A DNA stretch of 64,000 bases from an uncultured Eubacterium sp. (GTDB taxonomy: Bacteria > Bacillota > Clostridia > Lachnospirales > Lachnospiraceae): contig CAMUML010000004.1 in assembly GCA_947089855.1 (NCBI GenBank), positions 56,376 through 120,375 on the forward strand, read 5' to 3'. The notes beneath the pieces are model-generated. The model had not been told where the DNA came from and searched no databases. It saw only the letters and a program-made list of their open reading frames with translations. The position numbers were made by a program, and so were the translations under genes. This document shows positions 49,608 through 60,666 of the stretch, piece by piece. Every line of letters starts with the position of its first letter. Positions within the stretch are counted from its first letter, which is position 1.

Positions 49608-50438
49608 TTAGCTTCTTTTATCCTTGTCCATCAGCTTGTCATACAGTTCCCGCACTGTCTCATGCAACACCGGATGGCGGTACCAAGGCGCAATCGCAAG
49701 CATCGGCTCCAGCACAAATGCACGGTTCGCCAAATCCGCATGCGGCACCGTAAGCTCCGGCGTATGGATCACCTGGTCGTCATAAAACAAAATATCCATA
49801 TCCAGCGTGCGCGGCCCCCAATGGACGTCCCTCGTCCTGCCGGCTTCCGCTTCGATTTTATGCAGCGCTTCCAAAAGCCGCTGCGCATCCAATGTCGTTT
49901 CCATATGTAACGCACAGTTGATAAAATTCCCCTGGCTTACGCCGCCATACGGCTCCGTTTCCAAAAAGCCGGATACTTCACATACCCTACAGGATGCCAG
50001 CGCATCCAGTTTTTGGATCCCTTCCTGGATGTAAGCCTGCCTGTCCCCCAGGTTGGAACCCAGCGACAGATAAACACTGTGGCGCGCCCGTTCGATACGG
50101 ACAGAGACATTTTTAATCGGAAGCCCGATCGGCGCCCACGGCTTTTTCACCTGTATACATATTTTACTGATAGGTGCATACTGCATCAAAAGTTCCTGTG
50201 CCAAATGCTCCGCCGCCGCTTCGATTAAATGATAGGTATGTTCCTGCATATAGGAGGTCACAAAATGGCAGATAGAACCGTAGTCAACCGTATGTTCCAG
50301 CTGGTCGGTCTGCCCCGCTTTTGCGAGGTCCACATCGATAATGGCCGATACGAGAAACTGCTGCCCTAAAATATTTTCCTCCGTGTATACACCATGCTTT
50401 GCATAGACGTTTAAGTCCTCAATCATGATCTGATCCAT
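49608..50438 (-). CDS. Dihydroneopterin aldolase / HPPK fusion (FolB-FolK)
   Basis: A 276-residue bifunctional folate enzyme. Residues about 1-118 are the aldolase (VYAKHGVYTEENILGQQFLVS, DYGSICHFV, LIEAAAEHLAQ); about 120-276 are 6-hydroxymethyl-7,8-dihydropterin pyrophosphokinase (SLGSNLGDRQAYIQEG, AGRTRDVHWGPRTLDMDILFYDD, HADLANRAFVLEPMLAI). It converts dihydroneopterin to the pyrophosphate used by FolP, so two successive steps sit on one chain. ATG chosen with AAGGAGG upstream. It overlaps nothing; folP ends 13 bp before. Confidence 0.94.
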   Translation of the reverse strand: MDQIMIEDLNVYAKHGVYTEENILGQQFLVSAIIDVDLAKAGQTDQLEHTVDYGSICHFVTSYMQEHTYHLIEAAAEHLAQELLMQYAPISKICIQVKKPWAPIGLPIKNVSVRIERARHSVYLSLGSNLGDRQAYIQEGIQKLDALASCRVCEVSGFLETEPYGGVSQGNFINCALHMETTLDAQRLLEALHKIEAEAGRTRDVHWGPRTLDMDILFYDDQVIHTPELTVPHADLANRAFVLEPMLAIAPWYRHPVLHETVRELYDKLMDKDKRS

Positions 50439-50451
50439 CACGCCCTCCTTA

Positions 50452-51258
50452 TTACCCATACAAGATTGCCTCTGTCATACGGACTGCCCGCACGTTTTCT
50501 TTTACATCATGCACCCTAACAAATGCACACCCTTTGATAACAGCATAAACGGTAGCTGCAAGCGTCCCCTCTAAACGCTCGCCTACCGGCAGGCCAAGTG
50601 CAGCCCCAACCACTGATTTGCGGGATACCCCCAAAAGCACTGGATAGCCAAGCTGGACAAGCTGGCCTAGGCACCGGACCGCTTCCAGATTATTTTGATA
50701 TGTTTTTGCAAACCCAATCCCTGGATCCAGGATGATCCGGCTATCCTGCACACCAGCTTTTTTTGCGATGCGGACAGACTCACGCAGGCCATCCGCTACA
50801 TCCTGCATAAAATGCTGGTATTGCATATCCGGGCGGTTGTGCATTAGGCAGCATACAGCCCCTGCCTTTGCGACCACGCCTGCCATAGCTGCATCCTTTT
50901 GCATCCCCCAAATATCATTGACCATATCAGCGCCTGCTGCAATAGCCGCCTGCGCGGTTTTGCTTTTATAGGTATCGATAGACACCGGTATATCAAAATG
51001 GCTTTTGACCTGCTCGATCACTGGTATGGTACGTTCCATTTCCTCTTCTTCCGATACCGGCTCATAGCCCGGCCTCGTTGATTCCCCGCCTATATCTAGT
51101 ATATCCGCACCTTCTGCAACCATCTGCTGCGCATGGCGCAGGGCTGCATCCAGCCGGTTCCACCGCCCGCCATCCGAAAATGAATCGGGGGTACTATTTA
51201 AAATGCCCATAATATAGGTCCGTCCCCCTAGCGGGAACTCATGCGCCCCTATTTTCAT
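50452..51258 (-). CDS. folP: Dihydropteroate synthase
   Basis: A 268-residue TIM barrel joining pterin pyrophosphate and p-aminobenzoate; the target of sulfonamides. IMGILNSTPDSFSDGG, DIGGESTRPG, PVSIDTYK and DPGIGFAKT are the conserved loops, followed by the C-terminal VRVHDVKENV. Length is normal. Third step in the local folate pathway; between folE and folBK. Confidence 0.96.
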   Translation of the reverse strand: MKIGAHEFPLGGRTYIMGILNSTPDSFSDGGRWNRLDAALRHAQQMVAEGADILDIGGESTRPGYEPVSEEEEMERTIPVIEQVKSHFDIPVSIDTYKSKTAQAAIAAGADMVNDIWGMQKDAAMAGVVAKAGAVCCLMHNRPDMQYQHFMQDVADGLRESVRIAKKAGVQDSRIILDPGIGFAKTYQNNLEAVRCLGQLVQLGYPVLLGVSRKSVVGAALGLPVGERLEGTLAATVYAVIKGCAFVRVHDVKENVRAVRMTEAILYG

Positions 51259-51307
51259 TCCCCTGCCTTGCCCCCTGTATCTTATCTATTTTCATCTGCT
51301 TTGCCCT

Positions 51308-51949
51308 CTAATTCCACTTTACCATCTGAAAAAAACGCTCTTGCAGCGCTTTTTCCCGTTCAAACGCCCCTTTTGCCGCAATGGTTGCCGTCCGGCTGCC
51401 TGGCTGCTTCACCCCGCGCATGGTCATGCACATATGCTCCGCTTCCAGCATTACCATCACGCCTTTGGGTTTTAAATACTCCATAACTGCATCTGCAACC
51501 TGCACGGTCATGCGTTCCTGAAGCTGCAGCCTACGTGCAAATATATCCACGGTACGCGCCAGTTTGCTTAACCCGGCCACTTTTCCATCTGGAATATAAG
51601 CAATATGCGCTTTTCCATAAAAAGGGAGCAAATGGTGTTCACAAGTAGAATAAAACGTTATATCTTTTTCCAATACAATATCTGTGTTTTCTGTATGGAA
51701 TGTTTTTGACAACGGCCCGGCGGCACTGCGCCACATCCCGCCATATATTTCGCTGTACATCCTGGCCACCCGGGCCGGCGTCTCCCGCAGCCCTTCCCGG
51801 GCCGGGTCTTCTCCAATCCCTTCCAGCAGCAGGCGGACACCTTCCTGGATTTTCTGTTCGTCCATTGCACCTGCTTTGCTTTTTTCCAGGCCGCCCATTA
51901 CCGGGCCTTCTTTGCCTTCCATCGTTACATTGCCCTGTTCATATGCCAT
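51308..51949 (-). CDS. folE: GTP cyclohydrolase I
   Basis: A 213-residue enzyme converting GTP to dihydroneopterin triphosphate, the first folate step. The zinc site [39 protein letters not shown] and the third zinc ligand in [12 protein letters not shown] are clear. The first 30 residues (Met/Gly/Glu-rich) are a poorly conserved extension. It overlaps the end of folC by 11 bp. Confidence 0.95.
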   Translation of the reverse strand: MAYEQGNVTMEGKEGPVMGGLEKSKAGAMDEQKIQEGVRLLLEGIGEDPAREGLRETPARVARMYSEIYGGMWRSAAGPLSKTFHTENTDIVLEKDITFYSTCEHHLLPFYGKAHIAYIPDGKVAGLSKLARTVDIFARRLQLQERMTVQVADAVMEYLKPKGVMVMLEAEHMCMTMRGVKQPGSRTATIAAKGAFEREKALQERFFQMVKWN

Positions 51950-53276
51950 TTTTCTGTTTCACCGCCTGTTTTATCTCATTTAAATAGGAAAAAGAACCAA
52001 ATGCCACAACCACGCCGTCCGCCCCGGCAGCTTCTAAAGCAAGCGCCACGGCCTGTGCAGCTGTGGATACATAGGAAACGGACGGATGGAACCGTTTTGC
52101 CTGCCTGGCAAGCTCCTGTCCGTCCAGTGCCCTTGGATTGTCCGGCGTCACCGTAAATACCTGCGCTGCATAGGGAAGCATCCACGCAAGAAGCTTTTCA
52201 TAGTCTTTATCTGCAAGTACCCCTACGATATATATCATACGTTTTTTTGCAAAACAATGCCGCACCGTTTCCTGTAAAAAATACGCTGCCCGTTCATTAT
52301 GTGCGCCATCTATATAAAAATCCGGCCTTTGCGCAATCCGTTCCATCCGCCCTGGCAAATCTACTTGCGCCAGGCCCTCCTGCACCGCCTGTACGGGTAT
52401 TGCTGCCCCTTGCTGGCGCAGCAGCCGGACAGCAGCCAGCACACAGGCAATATTTTCTTTTTGGCACACCCCGGTTAATGCGCAGCTTGCTTCTTGGAAC
52501 TCCCCTGTATCCGCTTCCAGCAGGCCCGGCGCAAATTTAAAATGGCATTTCTGCCCATCGTAGGTAAAATCTTTTAAAACCTGCCCATCGGCCACATACA
52601 GGGTGCTTCCGGCTTCCCACGCCGCCCGTTCCAGCACGTCCAAAACTTCCGGCTTTTGGGCCGCTGACACACAGGCGCAGCCCGGTTTTATGATCCCAGC
52701 CTTTGCAGCTGCAATTTCTTCCAGTGTACTGCCCAGCAGCGCTATATGGTCTTTGCTAATGGAAGAAAGCACGCTTAAAACTGGATGTAGGATCAAATTG
52801 GTCGCATCCAGCGCACCGCCCAGCCCGGTTTCCAGCACCACATACGCACAGCCGCGCTGCCAGAAATAGCAAAAAGCCGCCGCCGTCTCTATTTCAAATG
52901 CCGTTGGGTGTGCGAAACCTTCCGCCTGCATCTGCCTACATGCATTCTGCACCTTAGAAATCAAATCCGCATATGATTTCTTGGAAATAGGGCTGCCGTC
53001 CACCTTTATAATCTCTTCCGGTTCAAAAACAGCAGGGGATGCATAAAGGCCTGTGCGGTAACCGGCTGCCTGCAGGATTGCGGCAAGCATCGCACAGATG
53101 GAACCTTTGCCGTTTGTCCCTGCTACATGGATGATACTTAGCTGCTCCTGCACATTGCCCAGCCGCTGCATTAATTGCCGGATACTTTCCAGCCCATAGA
53201 CACTGCCATATTTTGCAGTTTCTTTTAAAAACCCCCTCGCCTGTTCATAGTCCATGCCTGTTATATTTCTTTCCAA
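51939..53276 (-). CDS. folC: Folylpolyglutamate / dihydrofolate synthase
   Basis: A 445-residue Mur-ligase-fold enzyme that adds glutamate to (dihydro)folate. P-loop [39 protein letters not shown] and DGAHNERA are diagnostic. The frame starts with TTG (GAGG 7 bp upstream) inside the end of gpsA, 16 bp overlap; an ATG seven codons later has a weaker ribosome site. Either start keeps the full domain. Confidence 0.94.
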   Translation of the reverse strand: MERNITGMDYEQARGFLKETAKYGSVYGLESIRQLMQRLGNVQEQLSIIHVAGTNGKGSICAMLAAILQAAGYRTGLYASPAVFEPEEIIKVDGSPISKKSYADLISKVQNACRQMQAEGFAHPTAFEIETAAAFCYFWQRGCAYVVLETGLGGALDATNLILHPVLSVLSSISKDHIALLGSTLEEIAAAKAGIIKPGCACVSAAQKPEVLDVLERAAWEAGSTLYVADGQVLKDFTYDGQKCHFKFAPGLLEADTGEFQEASCALTGVCQKENIACVLAAVRLLRQQGAAIPVQAVQEGLAQVDLPGRMERIAQRPDFYIDGAHNERAAYFLQETVRHCFAKKRMIYIVGVLADKDYEKLLAWMLPYAAQVFTVTPDNPRALDGQELARQAKRFHPSVSYVSTAAQAVALALEAAGADGVVVAFGSFSYLNEIKQAVKQKNGI

Positions 53277-54277
53277 TCCAGTTCCTCATTTTCTGCCTTT
53301 TTATCCCTTGTCATTAATTCATATACCGCGTCTTTTACTGGCTTATCTGCAAACAAAGCGGCATTTACCTGCTCGATAATCGGCAAATCTACCTTATATT
53401 TGTGTGCCAGCCCAACGGCTGCCTTTGCAGAATACACGCCTTCCACCACCATTTTTACCTCATCCATCGCCTGCTGCATGGTATAGCCCTGCCCCATCAG
53501 GATGCCGGCCCTGCGGTTACGGCTGTGCATACTGGCACAAGTTACAATCAAATCCCCAATACCGGTCAACCCGCTTAACGTCTCATACTTCGCCCCCATC
53601 GCAAGGCCCAGCCGGCTGATTTCATTAATCCCCCTTGTGATCAGCGCCGCTTTCGTATTATCCCCATATCCAAGCCCGTCTGCCATTCCGGCTGCAAGCG
53701 CTATGACATTTTTTAACGCCGCGCCAATTTCCATGCCCACTACATCCGGGCTTGTATATACACGGAACACTTGATTCATAAAATAATACTGCACACGTTC
53801 CGCCGTTTTCTTGCCCGCAGCGCCTGCCACAAGTGCAGACGGCATACCGCGCCCTACTTCTTCCGCATGGGACGGCCCGCTTAATACCGCTTCCACACAC
53901 TGCGGGATTTCCTGCTTGATGATCTGCGACAGCGTCATTAGCGTATGCTCTTCGATACCCTTTGCCACGCTGACAACCAGCTGCCCATCCGCTACATACT
54001 GTGCCATACGTGCAGCCGTGCTCCTGGTATACATAGATGGGACGGCAAGCACCAGCGCTTCCATCCCCCGTATGGCTTCTTCTAGATCCGCGGTAAACGA
54101 AACCGCCGGCGGCAATTTTATGCCTGGCAGCTTTTCCAGATGCTCCTGGTGCGCTTTTAACATCGCCACCTCTGCCTCCACCGCAGACCACATCCGCACC
54201 TTATGCCCATTGTTCGCCAATACGAGCGCCAGCGCTGTGCCCCAGCTGCCCGCACCGATGACCCCAAGTTTTGCCAT
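53261..54277 (-). CDS. gpsA: NAD(P)-dependent glycerol-3-phosphate dehydrogenase
   Basis: A 338-residue enzyme making sn-glycerol 3-phosphate for phospholipids. The Rossmann motif LGVIGAGSWGTALA, SVAKGIEE, SGPSHAEEVGRGMPSA and the active-site KNVIALAAGMADGLGYGDNTKAAL are typical. It sits between plsY and folC; GpsA and PlsY work in successive steps. Confidence 0.96.
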   Translation of the reverse strand: MAKLGVIGAGSWGTALALVLANNGHKVRMWSAVEAEVAMLKAHQEHLEKLPGIKLPPAVSFTADLEEAIRGMEALVLAVPSMYTRSTAARMAQYVADGQLVVSVAKGIEEHTLMTLSQIIKQEIPQCVEAVLSGPSHAEEVGRGMPSALVAGAAGKKTAERVQYYFMNQVFRVYTSPDVVGMEIGAALKNVIALAAGMADGLGYGDNTKAALITRGINEISRLGLAMGAKYETLSGLTGIGDLIVTCASMHSRNRRAGILMGQGYTMQQAMDEVKMVVEGVYSAKAAVGLAHKYKVDLPIIEQVNAALFADKPVKDAVYELMTRDKKAENEELDWKEI

Positions 54278-54327
54278 ATTATCCCCTACTTTCTTAAATC
54301 CAGATTATTTTATTGCTATAATAACGG

Positions 54328-54957
54328 CTATACCTTATTTTCTGTCCCGCTCAAAAGCCGCTTGATATTTGACTGGTGCCGTATGACCCCAAGTACGCAT
54401 ACAATGCCCACAACCAGGTAAATCTCGCCCAATGCCTGTGGCGGCGCACCTAAAATACCCATTTGGCCAAATACAACGGTCTGTACAAAAAACCCCAGGC
54501 ATACCAGCAAAGAACCGACCGATACATACCGCTTTACAAATACGCTGAGTACAAACAGCACCAGGCATACTGGCACTGCCCAAGGGCAGAAGGCCAGCAT
54601 CATACCCGCCGTAGTTGCTATGCCCTTGCCACCCTTAAATTTTAGATGCACTGGAAAATTGTGCCCTAGCACAGCGCCCAAGCCGCCATACACTTCCAAT
54701 ATCTGGACCCCCTGCGGATAACGTGCATGGAAAATGGCCCACACAAGCAGCACCGCAAATACGCCTTTAAACCCATCGCATAAAAATACAATAATACCCG
54801 CTTTTTTGCCAAGCGTGCGGAACGTATTGGTCGTCCCGATGTTCCCGCTCCCCATCTTACGTATATCGACATTTACATGCTTTGCATAAAAATACCCTGC
54901 CGTAAACAGCCCAAATATATACCCGATGATAACCGAAAGAATGCGTGCCAGGATCAT
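54328..54957 (-). CDS. plsY: Glycerol-3-phosphate acyltransferase PlsY
   Basis: A 209-residue five-helix membrane enzyme that acylates glycerol 3-phosphate from acyl phosphate, starting phospholipid synthesis. The conserved loops [35 protein letters not shown] and the C-terminal GE-containing region are visible. Overlaps der by 4 bp (ATGA). Confidence 0.95.
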   Translation of the reverse strand: MILARILSVIIGYIFGLFTAGYFYAKHVNVDIRKMGSGNIGTTNTFRTLGKKAGIIVFLCDGFKGVFAVLLVWAIFHARYPQGVQILEVYGGLGAVLGHNFPVHLKFKGGKGIATTAGMMLAFCPWAVPVCLVLFVLSVFVKRYVSVGSLLVCLGFFVQTVVFGQMGILGAPPQALGEIYLVVGIVCVLGVIRHQSNIKRLLSGTENKV

Positions 54958-56282
54958 TTTCCGCCGTCCCTCCTCTCGCGGATAATAAACCGCAGCGCCG
55001 TCCCCCGGAACCCAAAGGCTTCCCGGATACGGTTATCCAAGTACCGCTGGTAGGAAAAATGCATCAGGTTTTTGTCGTTTACAAATATAACAAACGTTGG
55101 CGGTTTTACGGATACCTGCGTAATATAATACAATTTCAGCCGCTTCCCTTTATCCGTAGGCGGCTGCTGCATAGCGGCTGCTTCCGCCATAATTTCATTC
55201 AGCACGCCGGTCGCAACACGCATAGAATTATTCTGGATCACAAGGTCGATCATTTCAAACAGCTTGTTCAGCCGCTGGCCCGTCTTAGCGGAAATAAACA
55301 TAATCTCTGCATAGGCCATAAAACTAAGCACCTGGCGGATACGTTCGCTCTGGCGATAGACCGTCTTATCGTCCTTTTCCACAATATCCCATTTATTGAC
55401 AGCAATAATAATCCCTTTTCCCCGGTCATGGGCAATGCCTGCAATCTTCGCGTCCTGCTCCGTTACGCCTTCCGTGCCGTCAATCAGGATAACCACTACA
55501 TCCGCACGTTCCACAGCCGTAACCGCACGGATAATACTATAGCGTTCAATTTCCCCTTTCACCTTATTCTTGCGCCGGATACCCGCCGTATCGATAAACA
55601 CATATTCCTGGCCCTTATAGGTAACTTCCGTATCTACCGCATCCCGTGTCGTCCCTGCAATATCCGATACAATTACACGGTCTTTTCCACACAGTTTGTT
55701 AACCAGCGAAGACTTGCCAGTATTTGGCTTGCCTACAATTGCAACCTTCGGCCGGCTATCCTCTTCCCCCTGCTGCCCGCCTGTTGCAAAATGGCTGACC
55801 ACTTCGTCCAGCATATCCCCAAGCCCCAGCCTGGATGCTGCTGAAACCGGCACAGGCTCGCCCAGCCCCAGGTTATAAAACTCATACACATCCATCATAT
55901 ATTTTTCAAAGCTGTCCACTTTATTGACGACCAAAACAACCGGCTTTCTGGACCGGCGCAGCATATCGGCCACCTTATCGTCCGCATCCACCAGCCCTTG
56001 GCGCACATCCGTAAGCATAATAATGACATCTGCGGTATCAATTGCAATCTGTGCCTGCTCGCGCATCTGCGACAAAATAATATCCTGGCTGTCTGGCTCG
56101 ATACCGCCGGTATCGATCATTGTAAACTCCTTATCCGTCCATGATACATCCGCATAAATCCTGTCCCTGGTAACGCCTGGCGTATCCTGCACAATGGAAA
56201 TGCGGGAACCGGCAAGCGCATTAAACAGCGTAGACTTCCCTACGTTGGGGCGCCCCACAATTGCTACGATTGGTTTACTCAT
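54954..56282 (-). CDS. der: Ribosome-associated GTPase Der (EngA)
   Basis: A 442-residue protein with two GTPase domains in tandem and a KH-like end, acting in 50S ribosome assembly. First domain: [28 protein letters not shown]. Second: [28 protein letters not shown]. The order der-plsY-gpsA is widely conserved in Firmicutes. It abuts the DUF512 gene (1-bp overlap). Confidence 0.97.
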   Translation of the reverse strand: MSKPIVAIVGRPNVGKSTLFNALAGSRISIVQDTPGVTRDRIYADVSWTDKEFTMIDTGGIEPDSQDIILSQMREQAQIAIDTADVIIMLTDVRQGLVDADDKVADMLRRSRKPVVLVVNKVDSFEKYMMDVYEFYNLGLGEPVPVSAASRLGLGDMLDEVVSHFATGGQQGEEDSRPKVAIVGKPNTGKSSLVNKLCGKDRVIVSDIAGTTRDAVDTEVTYKGQEYVFIDTAGIRRKNKVKGEIERYSIIRAVTAVERADVVVILIDGTEGVTEQDAKIAGIAHDRGKGIIIAVNKWDIVEKDDKTVYRQSERIRQVLSFMAYAEIMFISAKTGQRLNKLFEMIDLVIQNNSMRVATGVLNEIMAEAAAMQQPPTDKGKRLKLYYITQVSVKPPTFVIFVNDKNLMHFSYQRYLDNRIREAFGFRGTALRFIIRERRDGGK

Positions 56283-57652
56283 TATTTATCTCCTATCCTC
56301 ATCTTAAATGCATGATATAAATCCTGACCGTTAGAGTTTACAATAACTATTTTGACTTGTAAAGCATTTTTCAGCCCGTCAACTGTCATATCATCCAGCA
56401 AAACATCCTCTCCGCTGCGCAAAAGGCTGCATGGCAGCAGCAGGCAATCCCCCAGGTCCCGCCCCTGCAGCTGCTCCAGCAGGTCCTGCCCGGTCAAAAG
56501 CCCAGAAACAGTGATGCGTTCTCCAAAAAAATGGTTGTATACCGTAATAACCGTGATCTGCCGCCCAGGGTAGCGCTGCATAAATGCCTGCGCCAGCTGG
56601 CTGATAAACGGCGCTGCCAATACCCCCGTAGCAACCGTCAGCTTCCCGCTGTATTCCGTATCCTGCCCGGCCCCGCTTTCCGCATCCAAGGCTTCTTGAA
56701 ATTCATCCAGCAACAGCCGCATCATGCCAACTCCATTTTCCAGCTGCAGATAACCGTCATACCGGCCGGCTGGCGGCAGCTCCTGGCCTGCCAGCAAATA
56801 CCATTCATCCCCAGCGTGGACAAAATGCAACCCCCACCGGCGCATACAACGGTCCTGCCATTTGTGTACCATATCAAGTACTTTGGCCGCATCTTCCTTT
56901 GTGAACGGTTCCAGCGGATACAGCCCGTCCCGGTACTTTGTCAGCCCCACCGGCACAACAGACAGGCTGCGCATCACAGGCAGGTACCCGGCCAGCTCCC
57001 GGATACTGCGTTCCAGCTCTTCCCCGTCATTGACCCCTTTGCACAGCACAATCTGGCCATTCATTTCAATGCCCGCCTCATACAGCCGCTTCAAATACAA
57101 AAGCGCATCGCCTGCAAAGCGGTTTTGCAGCATTGCGCACCGCAGCTGCGGGTTTACCGTATGCACCGAAATATTGACCGGCGCCAGTTTATAGGCGATC
57201 ATACGTGCAATGTCTTTATCCTTCATATTCGTGAGTGTTATATAATTCCCCTGCAAGAAAGAGAGCCTGGCATCGTCGTCTTTAAAATACAATGTATCCC
57301 GCATTCCAGGCGGCATCTGGTCAATAAAACAAAAAATACACCGGTTGCAGCAGGAACGGTAGGCATCCATCAGCCCGTTTTCAAACGCAATGCCTAGGTC
57401 TTGCCCATACTCCTTTTCAATCTCACATTCCCATTCTTCTCCATCCGGCTTGCGTATGGAAAGCGTCAGATATTCTTCATCAACCTGGTAATGATAATCA
57501 AATGCATCTTCAATTTCTACGCCATTTACTGATAACAGTACATCGCCCGGCGCAATTTCCAGTTCCTCTGCAATGCTGCCTGGCAGGACTTTGGCAATTT
57601 TATGTTCTTTTTCCGGCTGGATTTTTTCGGTTGGCTGGTTTTCGATTTGCAT
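56282..57652 (-). CDS. DUF512 family protein with PDZ-like and radical SAM-like domains
   Basis: A 456-residue protein. Residues about 15-75 form a PDZ-like domain ([24 protein letters not shown]), then a radical SAM-type motif [17 protein letters not shown] with the CxxxCxxC cysteines (CCNRCIFC), and DUF512 in the C-terminal half ([19 protein letters not shown]-like). Its place upstream of der is highly conserved in Clostridia, but its reaction is unknown. First gene of the operon down to folBK; the ribosome site (AAAGTGG) is weak. Confidence 0.85.
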   Translation of the reverse strand: MQIENQPTEKIQPEKEHKIAKVLPGSIAEELEIAPGDVLLSVNGVEIEDAFDYHYQVDEEYLTLSIRKPDGEEWECEIEKEYGQDLGIAFENGLMDAYRSCCNRCIFCFIDQMPPGMRDTLYFKDDDARLSFLQGNYITLTNMKDKDIARMIAYKLAPVNISVHTVNPQLRCAMLQNRFAGDALLYLKRLYEAGIEMNGQIVLCKGVNDGEELERSIRELAGYLPVMRSLSVVPVGLTKYRDGLYPLEPFTKEDAAKVLDMVHKWQDRCMRRWGLHFVHAGDEWYLLAGQELPPAGRYDGYLQLENGVGMMRLLLDEFQEALDAESGAGQDTEYSGKLTVATGVLAAPFISQLAQAFMQRYPGRQITVITVYNHFFGERITVSGLLTGQDLLEQLQGRDLGDCLLLPCSLLRSGEDVLLDDMTVDGLKNALQVKIVIVNSNGQDLYHAFKMRIGDK

Positions 57653-57754
57653 GGTATACCACTTTACTTTCTATGAATATATTTTTGTTTTAATTTTTAT
57701 CTGCTTTGTTTTTTAATTCTCTATGGTACTTTGGAGGGCTGTTGTGTATTTTTC

Positions 57755-57783
57755 ATTATAATAGAAGTCCCCTAAATATACAA
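57755..57783 (-). promoter_or_regulatory. Promoter of the DUF512-der-plsY-gpsA-fol operon
   Basis: On the minus strand TTGTAT, 17 bp, TATAAT, about 100 bp upstream of the DUF512 start codon. No other promoter is evident within the roughly 8-kb gene run that follows. Confidence 0.7.
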
Positions 57784-57815
57784 GCCTGCGTTAGCGGCCC
57801 GGCATGCCTTTTTTC

Positions 57816-57848
57816 GTTACGATTCACGGCCAATGTCATTTACTTAAG
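57816..57848 (+). repeat. Solo mobile-element end plus shared 18-mer
   Basis: GTTACGATTCACGGCC (57816-57831) resembles the left end of the small mobile elements with one change, but no right end or target duplication was found. It is directly joined to CAATGTCATTTACTTAAG (57831-57848), which also occurs at 8517-8534 at the break in the type III toxin gene. Confidence 0.5.
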
Positions 57849-57882
57849 CATCAAGTTCCATTACTGGCTGGCAGAAACACAA

Positions 57883-57930
57883 TGCTGGCAGAAATAGCGG
57901 GTACTGTGTTCACCGTTATTTCTGCCAGCA
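57883..57930. terminator. Long inverted repeat after the ABC permease gene
   Basis: TGCTGGCAGAAATA (57883-57896) pairs perfectly over 14 bp with TATTTCTGCCAGCA (57917-57930); CTGGCAGAAA also occurs once more as a direct copy at about 57867. No clear T-run follows, so its role as terminator is uncertain. It lies 15 bp past the permease stop codon. Confidence 0.5.
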
Positions 57931-57944
57931 CTTGGTACCCTTTC

Positions 57945-59789
57945 CTATTTTGATAGGTACCCCAGTTTCTGCATTTCTTCATTTAAATACGTATACATTG
58001 GGAGGATCATAATTTCCGCCTCCGCATCTTTTTGAACTACCATGCCTGACCCCATCGTATCCGGCGTCTTAAATCCTCCTTCATCCCGGACATTTAATAC
58101 CAGGCGCAGATCCCTGGCAGTTGTTTCCACTGGTTCCTGCTTTTCGTCTTCGCTCAGGTTAAAATGCCCAGCCTCTATATCCTTGACTGCTGCCTGATAC
58201 AGTTTCTTGGCGTGGGCCTGTGAAATCCTGACCTCCTGGTTGTGCGCACCATCTGAATAATCCAGCAGCGTACCGCCATAGACTTCAATATCTGGATAAT
58301 GGATACCAAAATAATTTGCCAATATCACTTCCGGTTCGCTTGCCCGTGCCCGGATACGGCTTACCAGATCCGCAGCCGCATCGCTATCCGGAAGCCAATA
58401 GCTGCGCCTGACCGTGGAACCGTCCTTTAAATAATACGTAAAAACAGCCCTCCGAAGCATCTGGTTGTGCTGTTCTTGTTCAAATTGTTTTTTGGAACCG
58501 ATAACCTGCCTGTGTATTTCCTGTATCCAGCTAATTTCGTCTTCTGCCTCTGAATACATTGCAAGTTCCCCATCCATCTTGGCCGCTTCAACTTGATCCA
58601 AAGATGGAACCTTTGTCTCCAGGCCCAGCAGGTCGGCATCCAGCCCAAAATAACAAGCGCCGATAATTACTGTATATAAAAGGCACTCCCGCACCCTTTT
58701 TTTTGTAAACACATGCACACTGCGTTCAAGCAGCATCTGTGCGATAAAAAAGGCAGCTGCCCCAATAACCGATACACTTGTAAGGATCAATGCAAATGAC
58801 TGTTCATAAGAGATACCGGCAATAAACAGTGCCCCTGCTGCCGAAACGCAAATAGCGATCCCCCACCGGAAGATGGGCTTCAGCCAGCCTACCGTGACCA
58901 CATCCCCTGCGGTTTCCACATGTTTTTTCTTATAAGCGATAATCGCCGCCGCAATAAAGAATACAGCTGCCACCGTATAGCCGGCCAGCTCCGCGCCATG
59001 ACTGAATGGATACTGGAAGGTATCGCCCTCACTTACATCAAATACACCGATATTCCTCATATATTGGATCGGCGTCAGGATTGCTAGCAAATGTGCGTTT
59101 ACCTCAAGTTCATACATTTCCAACCCATAGCAGACAACGCTAACCATTGCCTCAACGATCATGACACACCCTTTACAAAAGAAATTCAGGATAAAAAACA
59201 GGACAGGCACTGCGATAATATTTCCTACAAACATCAGCATACATACCGCCGCACTAAAGAAAAACAGGTTTTCCAATGCCGCCGTACCCATACAAAGGAA
59301 AAAATGCTTTACCACCTGGGCGTCTACTGCCCCAAAATCCATCCCTACCAGCAGCTCCAGCACCGATGCAATGACCAGCGGTACCATCAAAAACAAAAAA
59401 CCGCTGATAAAGTTGGTCGTAAACAAGCTAATCCTGCTAACCGGATACGTATGCAGCATATTGGAATTTCTGGGCGTAAATAAGTAGGAAAAGACAAACA
59501 TTGCCACTGCCACCGCACTGACTGCATAAAATATCGTAAATGCCCGCTGGTTCCAAATGTGCGTGATCATTTCATGGATATACATGGCATCTTTGGACGC
59601 AGCATCCGCATCCAGATACCACCCAAACTGCTGAAGGTCAAAATAGGTCATCAACGGCCGGAACACAAGCCAAAATAAGAACAGCCCTGCCCAAATTCCC
59701 CATCCGCCCACAATATTGCGCTTCCATATGGCCGTATTAAAAATGGTATTTACAGATGCCCCCTTAGATAAGGATGTCTTTGACTTCAT
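57945..59789 (-). CDS. ABC-2 type transporter permease
   Basis: A 614-residue membrane protein: N-terminal membrane part with about ten helices (NIVGGWGIWAGLFLFWLVFRP, AFTIFYAVSAVAVAMFVFSYLFT, ...) and a C-terminal outside/soluble domain of about 220 residues after the last helix. It is the membrane partner of the ATPase upstream. The chosen ATG has GGGAGG about 8 bp upstream and overlaps the ATPase gene by 26 bp. GntR-ATPase-permease sets of this YtrA type respond to cell-envelope antibiotics or peptides; the substrate here is unknown. Confidence 0.82.
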   Translation of the reverse strand: MKSKTSLSKGASVNTIFNTAIWKRNIVGGWGIWAGLFLFWLVFRPLMTYFDLQQFGWYLDADAASKDAMYIHEMITHIWNQRAFTIFYAVSAVAVAMFVFSYLFTPRNSNMLHTYPVSRISLFTTNFISGFLFLMVPLVIASVLELLVGMDFGAVDAQVVKHFFLCMGTAALENLFFFSAAVCMLMFVGNIIAVPVLFFILNFFCKGCVMIVEAMVSVVCYGLEMYELEVNAHLLAILTPIQYMRNIGVFDVSEGDTFQYPFSHGAELAGYTVAAVFFIAAAIIAYKKKHVETAGDVVTVGWLKPIFRWGIAICVSAAGALFIAGISYEQSFALILTSVSVIGAAAFFIAQMLLERSVHVFTKKRVRECLLYTVIIGACYFGLDADLLGLETKVPSLDQVEAAKMDGELAMYSEAEDEISWIQEIHRQVIGSKKQFEQEQHNQMLRRAVFTYYLKDGSTVRRSYWLPDSDAAADLVSRIRARASEPEVILANYFGIHYPDIEVYGGTLLDYSDGAHNQEVRISQAHAKKLYQAAVKDIEAGHFNLSEDEKQEPVETTARDLRLVLNVRDEGGFKTPDTMGSGMVVQKDAEAEIMILPMYTYLNEEMQKLGYLSK

Positions 59790-60666
59790 ACTCCGCACCT
59801 CCCAGTTCATAAATAAAAATCTCCTCCAGCGTCAACGGCAGGACATCCAGCAAAATTGGCTGATACGAAGCGATCTGATCCCGCAGTGCTTCCTGCTGGC
59901 CCCGTATAATCAACGTATGCACCCTGCCAGCCTGTGCATGGTGCAGGATTTCCATGTCTTTTGGGAATTTTGGCAGTTCCGTGCCTTCAAACGCCGCCTG
60001 GATTTTGGAAACGCTGCCCTGCAGGTCATCCAATGATTTTTCCATAATCACTTTCCCATGATGCATAATGCCTACATGGTCACAGACATCCTCCAGTTCC
60101 CGCAGGTTATGCGAAGATACCAGTACCGTAGTACCATGCTCCGCCACATCGGATAGCAGGATCGTCCAAATCTGCCTGCGCATAACCGGATCCAACCCAT
60201 CTACTGGTTCATCCAGGATCAGCAGCTTTGGCCTACAGCTGACTGCCAGCCAAAAAGCTGCCTGTTTTTGCATACCTTTGGACAGCCTGCGGATTGACCG
60301 CTTCTGGTTTACCTCTGGAAAGCAATCCTCAAGGCGCAAAAACAATTCCTGGTCAAACGTTGGATACATGTTTTTATAAAACCGCATCATCTCTTTTACA
60401 TTCGCCTGTTTAAAATAGAAAATATCGTCCGGTATATAAGAAATCCCTGCTTTTACAGCTGCATTTTCATAAACAACCTGCCCATCGACCAAGATCTCCC
60501 CTTCATCCTGGCGGTATGCCCCCGTAATATGCCGTATGACCGTAGACTTTCCAGCTCCATTTGGCCCAACCAGCCCATAGACCGCCCCCTTTTTTACATG
60601 CATATCTACATGGTCCAATGCCGTAAAGGAACCAAACCGTTTTGTCACATTCGAAACCTCAATCAT
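59764..60666 (-). CDS. ABC transporter ATP-binding protein (YtrB-like)
   Basis: A 300-residue ATPase: Walker A GPNGAGKSTVIRHI, Q-loop region near VYENAAVKAGISYIPDD, signature region RLSKGMQKQAAFWLA (LSKGM in place of LSGGQ), Walker B KLLILDEPVDGLDP, H-loop VLVSSHNLRELED. The modified signature is common in the GntR-linked export group. The start overlaps the gntR stop by 4 bp. It energises the permease encoded next. Confidence 0.92.
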   Translation of the reverse strand: MIEVSNVTKRFGSFTALDHVDMHVKKGAVYGLVGPNGAGKSTVIRHITGAYRQDEGEILVDGQVVYENAAVKAGISYIPDDIFYFKQANVKEMMRFYKNMYPTFDQELFLRLEDCFPEVNQKRSIRRLSKGMQKQAAFWLAVSCRPKLLILDEPVDGLDPVMRRQIWTILLSDVAEHGTTVLVSSHNLRELEDVCDHVGIMHHGKVIMEKSLDDLQGSVSKIQAAFEGTELPKFPKDMEILHHAQAGRVHTLIIRGQQEALRDQIASYQPILLDVLPLTLEEIFIYELGGAEYEVKDILI